NCBI GenBank assembly: GCA_029940115.1
Contig: JAOZRQ010000063.1
Span: 1-18,258 of the forward strand
Direction: 5' to 3'
DNA: 18,258 bases
Source: Desulfobacterales bacterium
GTDB lineage: Bacteria; Desulfobacterota; Desulfobacteria; Desulfobacterales; 4be13
Shown piece by piece: positions 1 to 6,545 of this stretch. Position 1 is the first letter of the stretch. Every line of letters starts with the position of its first letter. The notes under the pieces are model-generated. The model saw only the letters and a list, made by a program, of their open reading frames with translations. It searched no databases and was not told where the DNA came from. The translations under genes and the position numbers were made by a program.

Positions 1-18
1 ATCCGAACTGCGGTGAGT

Positions 19-104
19 CGGGGGATTTGCCAATCCCCCGCAAGCAATGAGGGTGCCGCAAGCAATGAGGGTGTCGCTCGGTTCGGATTGGCAAATCCGA
101 ACCG
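19..104. repeat. Short palindromes around an 18-bp tandem repeat
   Basis: Positions 19-40 form a 9-bp perfect stem with a 4-nt loop (TGCC). Positions 40-57 and 58-75 are two nearly identical 18-bp direct repeats (GCAAGCAATGAGGGTGYC). Positions 79-104 form an 11-bp perfect stem with loop GGCA. The central 14 bp of the first hairpin occurs inverted in the second, so both are versions of one palindromic repeat. The block lies just downstream of the last gene of the kinase operon and could help end or stabilise its transcript, but there is no clear T-tract. It looks like non-coding repeat filler. Confidence 0.7.
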
Positions 105-121
105 CTGTGGGGCGGGGGATA

Positions 122-1090
122 TTACAGCTTACAGCTCACCTCTCCCAAATCTTCCAGCAATTGCCCAGTGTTTTCGTAAAACCAGTGGGTCCCGGTTGAA
201 AAGTGTAGTAGCACCCGGTTCAGAGCGTCAGGAATGTAGGGATAAACCTTTTTCAGATTGGCCAGACGGTTATGAAAGACGATGTTCATGTCATCCGCAC
301 ACAATGTTGACATCACCGGGTGTTCCCGGGATTTCAGGTCAAAGAGAAGCACATCCCCCTTGCCAGCCAGGAAAATCAGAATATTCCCCAACCCGAAGAG
401 ATCGTACCCATAGATGTTCTCCCGATGACGGTAACTGACATCGAAGTCAATCCAGCGATACGCGTTCTCCCTTTCCCGGTCGATCAGGATATGATCCCGC
501 CGGATGTCGCCGTGTCTCTCACCATGGTCATGGAGAAAACGGATGCCTTGGACGCACTTGGCGAACGCCGCCAAAATGCCGGGGAGCTGCTCGTGGAAAT
601 AGGTCTGATGATCCGTACGGATGCCCCCCACATAGTCGCAGAGCGACTTCCCATAGATGAAATCGAGCACCCGGACCGTGTTCCCCTTTTCATCCCGGAT
701 CGCGTATCCCTGCATGAAGTTCTCATGGTCCGCCACCAGTTCCAGTATCCGGCCCTCCTTTTTCGGACTCCGGAAACACTCGAACGCTATCCCCCCAATG
801 TGGGTCGTAAACCTTTCATGAAAGACAAGCTTGATGATGACCGGGTTTCCGGTCTCCAAGTCAATCCCCCGCTTGACCCAGTGCTTGATTTCATCATAAA
901 TGTCAGACCGTACCCGGGTGTTATGCCGGATGAGATAGGGTCTTCCCCCGAGGAGAACCACGTCATTATATTCCACGCGAAAGAAATCGGTGGTGTCGGT
1001 ATGGATGGCAAGCCTCTTCCGGGCTTGGGGATCCGGGATCCATCGGGAGGCCAGCTCACGAATATCTTCCTGAGACAGTTCTGTTTGCAT
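122..1090 (-). CDS. Divergent protein kinase-like protein (paralogue 1)
   Basis: This is a 322-aa cytoplasmic protein with kinase-fold landmarks. There is a VIIK motif with candidate ATP-binding Lys87, an HGDIRRDH catalytic loop at 193-200 (HGD replacing HRD) and WIDFD at 213-217 in the DFG position. YGYDLFGLG at 228-236 resembles helix F. There is no signal peptide or membrane segment. The start at 1090 is chosen because GGGGAA lies about 7 nt upstream; an in-frame ATG at 1120 would add 10 residues but has no ribosome site. It is clearly homologous to the protein at 1700-2605. Substrate is unknown. It is probably the last gene of the GAF/kinase/Usp operon, although a 142-nt gap with a strong hairpin precedes it. 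An aminoglycoside- or lipopolysaccharide-kinase-like role cannot be excluded. Confidence 0.75.
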   Translation of the reverse strand: MQTELSQEDIRELASRWIPDPQARKRLAIHTDTTDFFRVEYNDVVLLGGRPYLIRHNTRVRSDIYDEIKHWVKRGIDLETGNPVIIKLVFHERFTTHIGGIAFECFRSPKKEGRILELVADHENFMQGYAIRDEKGNTVRVLDFIYGKSLCDYVGGIRTDHQTYFHEQLPGILAAFAKCVQGIRFLHDHGERHGDIRRDHILIDRERENAYRWIDFDVSYRHRENIYGYDLFGLGNILIFLAGKGDVLLFDLKSREHPVMSTLCADDMNIVFHNRLANLKKVYPYIPDALNRVLLHFSTGTHWFYENTGQLLEDLGEVSCKL

Positions 1091-1143
1091 GATGCATTCC
1101 CCAATCATCAGTTCCTGCATTTAGGCGATGCGAAAGAGAAACT

Positions 1144-1162
1144 AAGTTTTTTCAAAAAACTT
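1144..1162. repeat. Small AT-rich hairpin
   Basis: AAGTTTTTT and AAAAAACTT form a 9-bp inverted repeat around a single C, just upstream of the kinase gene at 122-1090 and next to the large palindrome at 1173-1227. Its T-run could allow it to act as a weak terminator in either direction. Function is not established. Confidence 0.4.
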
Positions 1163-1172
1163 GGCATCCTAA

Positions 1173-1227
1173 AAAGTTTGTAGTTCCGCCTTTAGGCGGT
1201 GCGCCTAAAGGCGGAACTACAAACTTT
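1173..1227. repeat. 26-bp perfect inverted repeat with 3-nt loop (REP-like)
   Basis: The arms 1173-1198 and 1202-1227 are exact reverse complements around the loop GTG. The core is TAGTTCCGCCTTTAGGCG. Related but imperfect palindromes sit at 3287-3332 and 10672-10732, so this is a dispersed family, and all three copies lie at gene ends. The hairpin falls between the Usp stop and the second kinase, so it could attenuate or stabilise the message there. Confidence 0.85.
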
Positions 1228-1232
1228 CCAGC

Positions 1233-1679
1233 TTACATGGATTTGACGACTAATACGGCAGTCCCTTCAAGCGCCCTGACCAGCTTCACACTGACATCCC
1301 CCAGCACAAACTCCTCGGCCTTCGACTTCCGCCTTCGGGCGATCATCACCATGTCGAATTTTTCTTTGTTGAACCGGGCAATAATCCCTTCGGCAACGGT
1401 CGGATAAGGCTCGGACACCAGTTCAATGTTGATCTTGTCAGGATTGAAGCCGTTTTCGCCCAGCCTGGCCCTCGCCTCTTCCAAAATGGCTTGGAACCGT
1501 GACGACTCATCGTCCGTGAATGTCTCCCCCATGAATTCCTCACCGGGCAATGACCTTTTGGACACATGAAGCAGGGTGATCTGCACATCCTCCCGGGAGA
1601 GCGGCATGCGAATCAGGTAATCCACCACCGTCCGCGACCCCATGGAACCTTTCAACGCTACAAGAATCGAATTCTCCAA
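1233..1679 (-). CDS. Universal stress protein (UspA family)
   Basis: This 148-aa protein has the usual UspA length and fold signature. It begins with a strand like SILVALKGSMGSR, followed by LLHVSK, a helix rich in E/A/R, and FDMVMIARRRKSKAEE, and ends with FVLGDVSVKLVRALEGTAVLVVKS. The usual nucleotide-binding loop (G-2X-G-9X-G-S/T) is degenerate: basic residues RRRK replace the first glycines, while GDVS survives. ATP binding is therefore uncertain. Usp proteins are soluble and respond to stress or energy state. It lies 20 nt downstream of the second kinase-like gene in the same orientation, which suggests co-transcription and a shared signalling role. Confidence 0.88.
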   Translation of the reverse strand: MENSILVALKGSMGSRTVVDYLIRMPLSREDVQITLLHVSKRSLPGEEFMGETFTDDESSRFQAILEEARARLGENGFNPDKINIELVSEPYPTVAEGIIARFNKEKFDMVMIARRRKSKAEEFVLGDVSVKLVRALEGTAVLVVKSM

Positions 1680-1699
1680 TGATCTTCCTCCGTTGTTGT

Positions 1700-2605
1700 T
1701 CAGAACACGCTATGCAGACACCGGTTCATATCCTCGATGATCTCGTCCACCGACTCGTAATAAACCTCAGCGCCCTTTGAGAAGTGCATGAGAATGTCAT
1801 TGAGCATTTTGGGGATATACGGATAGAACTTCCGCAAGTTCACCAGCCTCCATTTGTCCAGAATGGAGAGATCCTCCGGCTCAAGACGAGCCATCAGGTC
1901 TCCGTATCTGGCCGTGTCCTCATATATGTTATGAAGGTTGTGAATCCCCTTGCCGATGGCGCACAGCAGGATGTTTCCGAGACCGAATATGTCCAGACTG
2001 AATGGGTTTTCGCCGGCATCATAGTCATAATCAAAATCTATCCACACATAGTTTCCTGTGGCACGTTCCACCATGATATGATCGTTTCGTATGTCCCCAT
2101 GCCTGAATCCGTTCATATGAAGAAAGTGGATCGCTTCAAATGCTTTCACCAATTTTCTCAGGATGACCGGCAACTCGGTTCGGAAATAGGGCTCATGGCC
2201 CAACTTCCGGAATGAGTCAAGGAACACAAAGAAATTCGGCCCTCTGATGACATCCAACACCCGGATGTTATTGCCTTTCTCATCCCTGTAGGGGTTTCCG
2301 TGCATAAAATGGGGATGATCCTTGGTTCGCACCAGAATGTCCCCCTCCTTGTCCGGATCTCTGAAGCATCGTATCTTGACCCCGCCGAGTGTGGTGATGA
2401 AGGACTCAAAATAGGTCAGCTTGATGAGCTTCCTCTCTCCGCTCTCATCTATGACCCGCTTCACCCAGAACTTGGGATCCTCGATGCCGAATCGGCGCTC
2501 ACGCTCGTTGCCGGTCACGGCGTATCGTCTCCCAGCGACCTGAATCTGATCTCCGCAGTCTATGGAAAAAAAATCCGTCGTGTCTGTGAATACGCGACCT
2601 GTCAT
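1700..2605 (-). CDS. Divergent protein kinase-like protein (paralogue 2)
   Basis: This 301-aa protein is a paralogue of the product of 122-1090. Shared blocks are the N-terminal TDTTDFF, WVKR, candidate ATP-binding Lys62 in LIK, the catalytic loop HGDIRNDH (169-176), WIDFD (188-192), DIFGLGNIL (205-213) and a C-terminal YPYIP. The HGD-x3-D and IDFD pattern fits an atypical Ser/Thr kinase or small-molecule kinase fold; no transmembrane or extra sensor domain is seen. The gene starts 3 nt after the stop of the GAF-domain gene, so translation is probably coupled. The substrate is unknown; the neighbouring GAF and Usp proteins are candidate partners by context only. Confidence 0.8.
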   Translation of the reverse strand: MTGRVFTDTTDFFSIDCGDQIQVAGRRYAVTGNERERRFGIEDPKFWVKRVIDESGERKLIKLTYFESFITTLGGVKIRCFRDPDKEGDILVRTKDHPHFMHGNPYRDEKGNNIRVLDVIRGPNFFVFLDSFRKLGHEPYFRTELPVILRKLVKAFEAIHFLHMNGFRHGDIRNDHIMVERATGNYVWIDFDYDYDAGENPFSLDIFGLGNILLCAIGKGIHNLHNIYEDTARYGDLMARLEPEDLSILDKWRLVNLRKFYPYIPKMLNDILMHFSKGAEVYYESVDEIIEDMNRCLHSVF

Positions 2606-2608
2606 GGA

Positions 2609-3169
2609 TCATAATCCTTCCAGCATCCGCAGGGGGAGTCTCCCCAGCGCGACTTTGACATGTTCGAGGAAATTCCTGAGCCCGTTGTTCTCCACGACGC
2701 ATCCCAGCAGTTCCGCCAGCAGGCAGAAAGAGTCGAGATCATCATCGTGGAGTGTCCAAGATTCATCGTGATAAATTCTGATGATGCCGCTGACCGCATC
2801 CCTGCATTTCATGGGTACAGACAACATGGAGACAATCCCCTCCTTGCCAGCGTCTTTCGGATATTTCACCCGGGGGTCGTTCTGCATGTCTTGGATAAAA
2901 ACCGGTTCACCGGTGACAAACGCGCTGTATTTCTCATCCACAGGCAAGGGGCCTTTGTTGAGGTACTCCTCACTGACCCCGTAACTGCTCACCCGAAAGA
3001 GTTGCTTTTCCCTTTCATCAAAAAGCATGATGCTGCATCCCTTGACCTTGAATGCTCGGGATATTCCCTCAACACAGTGATTGAGCAACGCATTCAGGTC
3101 CTCATACCGGATGAAGGCCCGGGTGACCGATTTGAATTCCTGAAGACGAATCCTCCTGACGGGTTCCAT
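2609..3169 (-). CDS. GAF-domain protein
   Basis: This 186-aa soluble protein is mostly a single GAF domain. The N-terminus is RRIRLQEFKSVTRAFIRYED, followed by LNHCVEGISRAFKVKGCSIM, LFRVSSYGVSEEYLNKG, VFIQDMQNDPRVKYP, and GIVSMLSVPMKCRDAVSGIIRIY, the typical end of the GAF core. GAF domains bind small ligands such as cyclic nucleotides, haem or chromophores, but the ligand is not predictable here. The start at 3169 is favoured over an upstream ATG at 3247 because AAGGGAG lies a proper distance before it. It is the first gene of the operon with two kinase-like proteins and a Usp, and is therefore the probable input module. Confidence 0.82.
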   Translation of the reverse strand: MEPVRRIRLQEFKSVTRAFIRYEDLNALLNHCVEGISRAFKVKGCSIMLFDEREKQLFRVSSYGVSEEYLNKGPLPVDEKYSAFVTGEPVFIQDMQNDPRVKYPKDAGKEGIVSMLSVPMKCRDAVSGIIRIYHDESWTLHDDDLDSFCLLAELLGCVVENNGLRNFLEHVKVALGRLPLRMLEGL

Positions 3170-3286
3170 TGCTTGTTCTCCCTTCCTTGTTGGTGATTGA
3201 CGATAATTCGCCCCAGCCATCCACAGAATCCTTTCCCTGTCGGCCATTTTCTTCTTTTCACCATGTAGGCGGCCTCAAGCGTCTTG

Positions 3287-3332
3287 CCGCCTCTCAGCGG
3301 TCTCGCACCGCCTGAAGGCGGAATTGCAAACT
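3287..3332. repeat. REP-like palindrome, imperfect copy
   Basis: CCGCCTCTCAGCGG and CCGCCTGAAGGCGGAATTGC carry the same CCGCCTNNNGGCGG core as the palindromes at 1173-1227 and 10672-10732. It lies upstream of the GAF-domain gene. The copy is degenerate and non-coding. Confidence 0.6.
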
Positions 3333-3394
3333 GAAAAGTGTGAACCACCTTTCAGTCAAAATGAAAGATGCCGAATTTTTTTCACCGCGGAGAA

Positions 3395-3423
3395 ACCTGC
3401 GAGGTTTTAAAAACCTCGCAGGT
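3395..3423. repeat. 13-bp perfect palindrome ACCTGCGAGGTTT
   Basis: The arms 3395-3407 and 3411-3423 are exact reverse complements around TAA. It lies 12 nt beyond the stop of the radical-SAM-like fragment and could end that transcript, but it also resembles repeats dispersed in other repeat-rich genomes. Function is not shown. Confidence 0.7.
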
Positions 3424-3434
3424 CTAATTACGAG

Positions 3435-3953
3435 TCAGCCTTGTCGGTACTCACACTCTGGAAAGCAACACCTGTCAACTCGCCCATGGATATCAATGCG
3501 GCGAAATCCTTCCCCGCATGTGTGGGTCAGCCCGAGTCTGCGCCGGGTGTAGTCGTCCGTTGCAATCATGGTTCCCAAGCGTTTTCCCAGAGAATTTAGG
3601 AGAAGAAAGGCTTGGGAGAGTTCGTCGGTGGTCGGCGTGAAATCCGAAACCGTGCCTTTATATCCGAGAAGCAACAGACGCCCCGCGCCGAGCCGGATCG
3701 CTTCAACGGCCCAGTTCATGACCTGATCCATTCCGTTTCGCAACAGAAGGAGATTCACTACGGCACGGGGATGAGCCGCAAGCCGGGGCCACATTCCCTT
3801 GCCCGCGGATACACCGTACATATCCAGCAACCCCGCATCCGCGAGCCTGAGAATCTTTTCGGGATCCTGGGCGTTGGTGGTCAGTCCTGCCTTTAGCCCG
3901 TGGTGGCGCACCGCCTCAAGCAAATCTGAGAAGCAGGGTGCTTCGCAGCTCAA
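3435..3953 (-). pseudogene. Radical-SAM-like protein, C-terminal part
   Basis: The reading frame encodes DLLEAVRHHGLKAGLTTNA, typical of the radical SAM barrel after the Gly-rich second strand, then a C-terminal THTCGEGFRRIDIHGRVDRC segment followed by CFPECEY. That resembles the C-terminal cysteine region of radical SAM enzymes (CGxG...DG.V..C). The catalytic CxxxCxxC that binds the 4Fe-4S cluster is absent from this frame and the upstream one. The only available start is TTG at 3953, inside the preceding fragment, and the frame opens just after a stop about 36 nt further up. I read this as the downstream half of a broken gene whose upstream half is 3916-4245. Substrate is unknown. Confidence 0.55.
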
Positions 3954-4245
3954 ATTTCCCCATCCCGCGCTGATCAGCCTCTTTCAGCAATGTTTTCAAC
4001 GGCTCTTCTCCGGCCTCTTCCCGCTTGCCGAATGAAGGGGGATAACCGCCGTCATTCGGCACTTCCAACCTGAACCCCTCCCACGCCTTTCCGACTTCCG
4101 GGCCGAGCTCGTCAGCCAGTTTCGCAAGACTTTTTCCGATCTCCTGTGCCCGCTCAAATGTGATGTGTCGGAACACGTTCTCCAATTCTTCGGCCAAGAA
4201 TATCACCCATCCCGGCTCACTGCATTCAACAATGAATTGACGCAT
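3916..4245 (-). pseudogene. Upstream part of broken radical-SAM-like gene
   Basis: This 109-codon frame starts at ATG 4245 behind a strong GGAGGT site. The N-terminal 70 residues are not recognised. The last part, LKEADQRGMGKFEL, fits the segment that in radical SAM proteins precedes the GGEP strand. Its continuation (CEAPCFSDLLEAV) lies in the shifted frame of 3435-3953. A frameshift near 3950 therefore probably separates two pieces of one gene. The CxxxCxxC motif expected between the N-terminus and this point is missing, so an internal deletion is also likely. Alternatively this is an independent small protein of unknown function; the strong ribosome site means it could still be translated. 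Confidence 0.45.
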
Positions 4246-4273
4246 GGTTACCTCCTTTTCTCATAGTCCATCT

Positions 4274-4432
4274 TTAGTATGTTACAGATTTTACGAATTC
4301 CGACACCAACTCTTCCAAATCCTCGTAATCGTATGGCGGCCGCTTCCGGATGGTGAGAACTGAAATTTCCGACCATCCCTCATTGACAGCATATATGACC
4401 CGCCAATCATAAGTTCTCGTAACATGCTGAAA
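4274..4432 (-). pseudogene. RelE/ParE-type toxin, C-terminal remnant
   Basis: In the minus frame ending at TAA 4274-4276, about 50 codons encode HVTRTYDWRVIYAVNEGW, SEISVLTIRKRPPYDYEDLE and ELVSEFVKSV. The YDWRVIYAV...VLTIRKRPPYDYEDLEEL pattern is typical of the last half of RelE-family mRNA interferase toxins. The first half of the fold and any start codon are missing: an in-frame TGA lies just upstream, and the homology ends next to the left arm of the inverted repeat at 4407-4418. It lies directly downstream of an intact antitoxin/PIN toxin pair, so this is a toxin-antitoxin hotspot. It is probably inactive. Confidence 0.6.
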
Positions 4433-4526
4433 TCATTGACAGGCGAAGGGCAGGCACAAAATCCCGGGTGCCAGTGATTTCAGACACTTGTGGAAAAATC
4501 CTTCAGTATTTCCAGAGAACTTATGA
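4407..4526. mobile_element. MITE-like 120-bp element with nested inverted repeats
   Basis: The outer arms 4407-4418 and 4515-4526 (TCATAAGTTCTC and its reverse complement) are perfect over 12 bp. A second perfect pair, CTGAAATCA (4427-4435) and TGATTTCAG (4475-4483), is nested inside. There is no coding capacity. On one side the element interrupts a RelE-type toxin. On the other, its arm holds the stop codon of the PIN toxin. No obvious target duplication is seen, so a hairpin formed by chance rearrangement remains possible. Confidence 0.4.
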
Positions 4527-5012
4527 CTCACGGGTAATATCCTGTATCACCTTTAAATAAAGTGTCTCGCTTATACGGAAGCCTGCCACGTTTCGGAGCG
4601 CATCCAAATGTGGCCTGACTGCGCTGATCAGATTTCTATTTTTCGCTTCGATAAGAATTCCAATGACACCTGTATAACGTAATCCGTGGTGCCGGGCAAC
4701 CTCGCGTCCCAGGCGTTCATCCATCAACAATAACTCAGCCCTGATTTCCAGTGCCAAAACAATCGCTTCGGATTCTCCCTCATCAAGATTCTGGTTCAAT
4801 GTATGAACAAGGAGACGGTTATTCACCGGCCGCACACTGATCCATTTGGCCGATCTTACCTCATTCGCCCCAGGTTGCCCCGCTCCCCTGATGACGACTT
4901 CCTGCCACACTGCCTCCGGAATATATACTTCTCCATACAACTGGCGAAGCAAATCCAATTGGCCGATTCGGGATAGACTGACAAGCGGAGAGGAATTGCT
5001 GACAATACTCAT
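4521..5012 (-). CDS. PIN-domain toxin, DUF3368 family (VapC-like)
   Basis: This 163-aa protein starts SIVSNSSPLVSLSRIGQLDL and has YIPEAVWQEVV, then LDEGESEAIVLA (76-87), LLLMDERLGREVA (95-107) and TGVIGILIEAK. These match the DUF3368 branch of PIN ribonucleases: the acidic residues at Asp77/Glu80 and Asp98 are candidate metal ligands, while the usual first Asp is replaced by Asn6-Ser-Ser. Such toxins cleave RNA and are held inactive by a linked antitoxin. Its ATG overlaps the stop of the UPF0175 gene (ATGA, 5009-5012) behind GGAGGT, giving translational coupling. Length is typical. The TAA stop lies in the arm of an inverted repeat. Confidence 0.85.
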   Translation of the reverse strand: MSIVSNSSPLVSLSRIGQLDLLRQLYGEVYIPEAVWQEVVIRGAGQPGANEVRSAKWISVRPVNNRLLVHTLNQNLDEGESEAIVLALEIRAELLLMDERLGREVARHHGLRYTGVIGILIEAKNRNLISAVRPHLDALRNVAGFRISETLYLKVIQDITRES

Positions 5013-5266
5013 AACCTTCCGACCTCCTTAAGGTTTGCAATATCTTCGGTGTAATCTTCCACATCATAATGGACAGGAATTTCCCTGCTTGCCAGAAGTT
5101 GCTGAAATGTCCATACGGTCATGGCGGTCATCTCCCGGGCCTTGCCAAACGAGAGTTTGCCCTGTTGAAAGAGATGAATTGCCAACTCACATCTCAGTTC
5201 ATCGGGTTCCATGCGGGTGGCATGGATGATTTCACGCGGTATTTGAATTGCTATTGCAGACGACAT
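5009..5266 (-). CDS. UPF0175-family antitoxin
   Basis: This 85-aa protein begins SSAIAIQIPREIIHATRMEP and continues with DELRCELAIHLFQQGKLSFG, KAREMTAMTVWTFQQLLASR and HYDVEDYTEDIANL. It is a recognisable UPF0175 protein: a helix-turn-helix-like segment around KLSFGKAREMTAMTVWTFQQL and a C-terminal Y-D-x-E-D-x-x-E-D tail expected to contact the toxin. It has a good ribosome site (GGAGGTGA) and precedes the DUF3368 PIN toxin with a 4-nt overlap, the standard antitoxin-first order. Autoregulation is expected from the family but no operator was identified. Confidence 0.85.
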   Translation of the reverse strand: MSSAIAIQIPREIIHATRMEPDELRCELAIHLFQQGKLSFGKAREMTAMTVWTFQQLLASREIPVHYDVEDYTEDIANLKEVGRL

Positions 5267-5283
5267 GGCTCACCTCCCTTTAT

Positions 5284-5417
5284 CAGTTGTCCCTCCGGAC
5301 AGGCATTTGGGGTTCAATTGTCCCCACGGGACAGGGCATTTGGGGTTCAATTCATTCCCGGCAATGAATTGCCGGGCTGTTCTCAGTTGTCCCTACGGGA
5401 CAGAAAATCCTTTGTTG
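5284..5417. repeat. Dispersed double-palindrome repeat, first cluster
   Basis: A full 46-bp unit lies at 5358-5403, made of CCGGCAATGAATTGCCGG plus a GTCCCTACGGGAC palindrome. It is preceded by two degenerate partial copies with the GCATTTGGGGTTCAATT spacer and followed by ACAGAAAATCCTTT. The same unit occurs five times at 8521-8874. No protein here is credible. It sits between the antitoxin gene and the group II intron. Confidence 0.85.
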
Positions 5418-5420
5418 CGG

Positions 5421-6155
5421 TAGGACGGCCGGTTACCCGAGCCGCCCCCACACGATCCCGGCGTGCAGTTTTCCCGCACCGGGCTCCTCAATGACACTCG
5501 CCTTCGCAATCCGGCAAAGACAGTCATGCCCACACCAAAGGTTCTCGAAACGGTGGGTCTTGTCAATCTTCGCCTTTGTCGCCATTCCCCGCAGTGAGGT
5601 TTGCCTGGGTGATGCCAGCCCTGCCGTGTCCGGCCCGGGTTTCCCTTGCAGACTGCGCACCATTGTCAACTCCCTCCCCATGTGGCCGGCTCTCCCGACC
5701 TCCGGGCACTATGGGTTGATCCGACTCCCCGCACATCATCGGAGCTCCTTCCTTTGTGTCGGACACTCCCACCCAAGTTGGACCGGCACACCGTTCCTTC
5801 CTTGGGAAATGTGCGGGGCCTCCCAGGTTCCTGACATCCCTCTCCCTGCATGCCACGGCCTGAAGACCCGACAGCCCTCCACGGACTCACCATTTACGCC
5901 CGCATTGTGTTGGATTCACGCAATGAGAGACGCTCTCCGACTGCCACGAGATTTCTTTCGAGGCTGTGCCGGCGCTTCGGGGTGTGCGATCACCCCTGCG
6001 GTCTGCAAGGTTCCCTGTGTACGCCTCGCCTGTCTTGTTCGCCGAACATTCATCCCGGCTCCGTGCAGGCGCAACACTCGGTGGGGGTGGGTGGTTGGCC
6101 CTTGCCCCATCGGGACTTTCACCCGATCAGACATGCCAAGCTTTGCCTGGCGCAC
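5421..6155 (-). mobile_element. ORF-less group II intron (RT deleted)
   Basis: Read on the minus strand, the element opens with GTGCGCCAGG at 6155, followed by GGTGAAAGTCCCGATGGGGC, the usual 5' start of bacterial group II introns. Further in is GGGGAGTCGGATCAACCCAT, a typical domain I segment. Near the 3' end, 5454-5486 match domain V (GAGCCCGGTGCGG, GAAA-type loop, CTGCACGCCGGGATC). A 7-bp stem at 5423-5447 fits domain VI, ending ...CCTACC. Total length is about 735 nt, against 2-3 kb for an intron carrying a reverse transcriptase. The RT is represented only by a stub at 5433-5585. It may still splice or move with help in trans. The exact 3' boundary is uncertain by a few nt. Confidence 0.8.
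5433..5585 (-). pseudogene. Group II intron reverse transcriptase, internally deleted
   Basis: The 50-codon frame from ATG 5585 begins MATKAKIDKTHRFENL, which matches the N-terminus of group II intron reverse transcriptases (KAKxDxxHRFxNL). It then jumps to CLCRIAKASVIEEPGAGKLH, which is simply domain V and adjacent sequence read as protein. All RT motifs, including YADD, the maturase domain and HNH, are gone. This is what remains of domain IV after a deletion of about 1.2-1.8 kb. Confidence 0.7.
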
Positions 6156-6229
6156 CTTATAAGCCATCCTTGTAGTCATGCAGGAGTCTGAACCGCATAT
6201 CAGGCAGATTTTTATGATTTCATAGATTG

Positions 6230-6545
6230 GTTCCGGGTTGTGGAATCCCTTAATCTGCGGTTCAATCTTGCTCAGTCTGTAGCCCAGAGATCCAGAATAT
6301 GATCATAGAGATGGTGGTGTTTTTCGCTCATACTAGGGTCATCCTTCAGGTAGAGTTGGAGAAATTTGCATGCATGTAGTAATGTTGGAGAAATTTGCAT
6401 GCATGTAGTAATAAATCATCTAACGTCGGATTCAACAGTTTATTTGTATCCCACAGTATGATTGTACCGTCATCACCTGCTGAGGCAAGAATCTTGCCAT
6501 CAGGACTGAAACGGACGATTCTGACACAGTCGGAATGCCCTTTTA
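6230..6545 (-). pseudogene. WD40-repeat C-terminal remnant
   Basis: In a minus frame the DNA encodes KAKTLKGHSDCVRIVRFSPD followed by GKILASAGDDGTIILWD, one complete WD40 blade with GH and WD. Then comes NPTLDDLLLHACKFLQ. A 29-bp tandem duplication at 6355-6412 breaks the frame; without it, the frame continues as LYLKDDPSMSEKHHHLYD to a TGA. This tail matches the C-terminal helical cap of WD40 proteins (DLL..GC..L..YL...P..S). It follows the gene at 6543-7115 in a frame shifted by one base, so the two were probably one protein whose other blades are lost. Confidence 0.65.
6355..6412. repeat. 29-bp perfect tandem duplication
   Basis: Two exact copies at 6355-6383 and 6384-6412 begin GTTGGAGAAATTTGCATGCA. 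The unit is not a multiple of three and shifts the frame of the WD40 remnant. Removing one copy restores the family-like C-terminus. Confidence 0.95.

Noticed and set aside
320..1183. Long plus-strand open frame of 287 codons
   Set aside because: It lies opposite the kinase-like gene, which has conserved catalytic motifs; the plus frame has no recognisable motif or good start.
5491..6191. Several open frames on both strands in the intron
   Set aside because: They are GC-rich readings of structured ribozyme RNA; none matches a protein family except the short RT stub.
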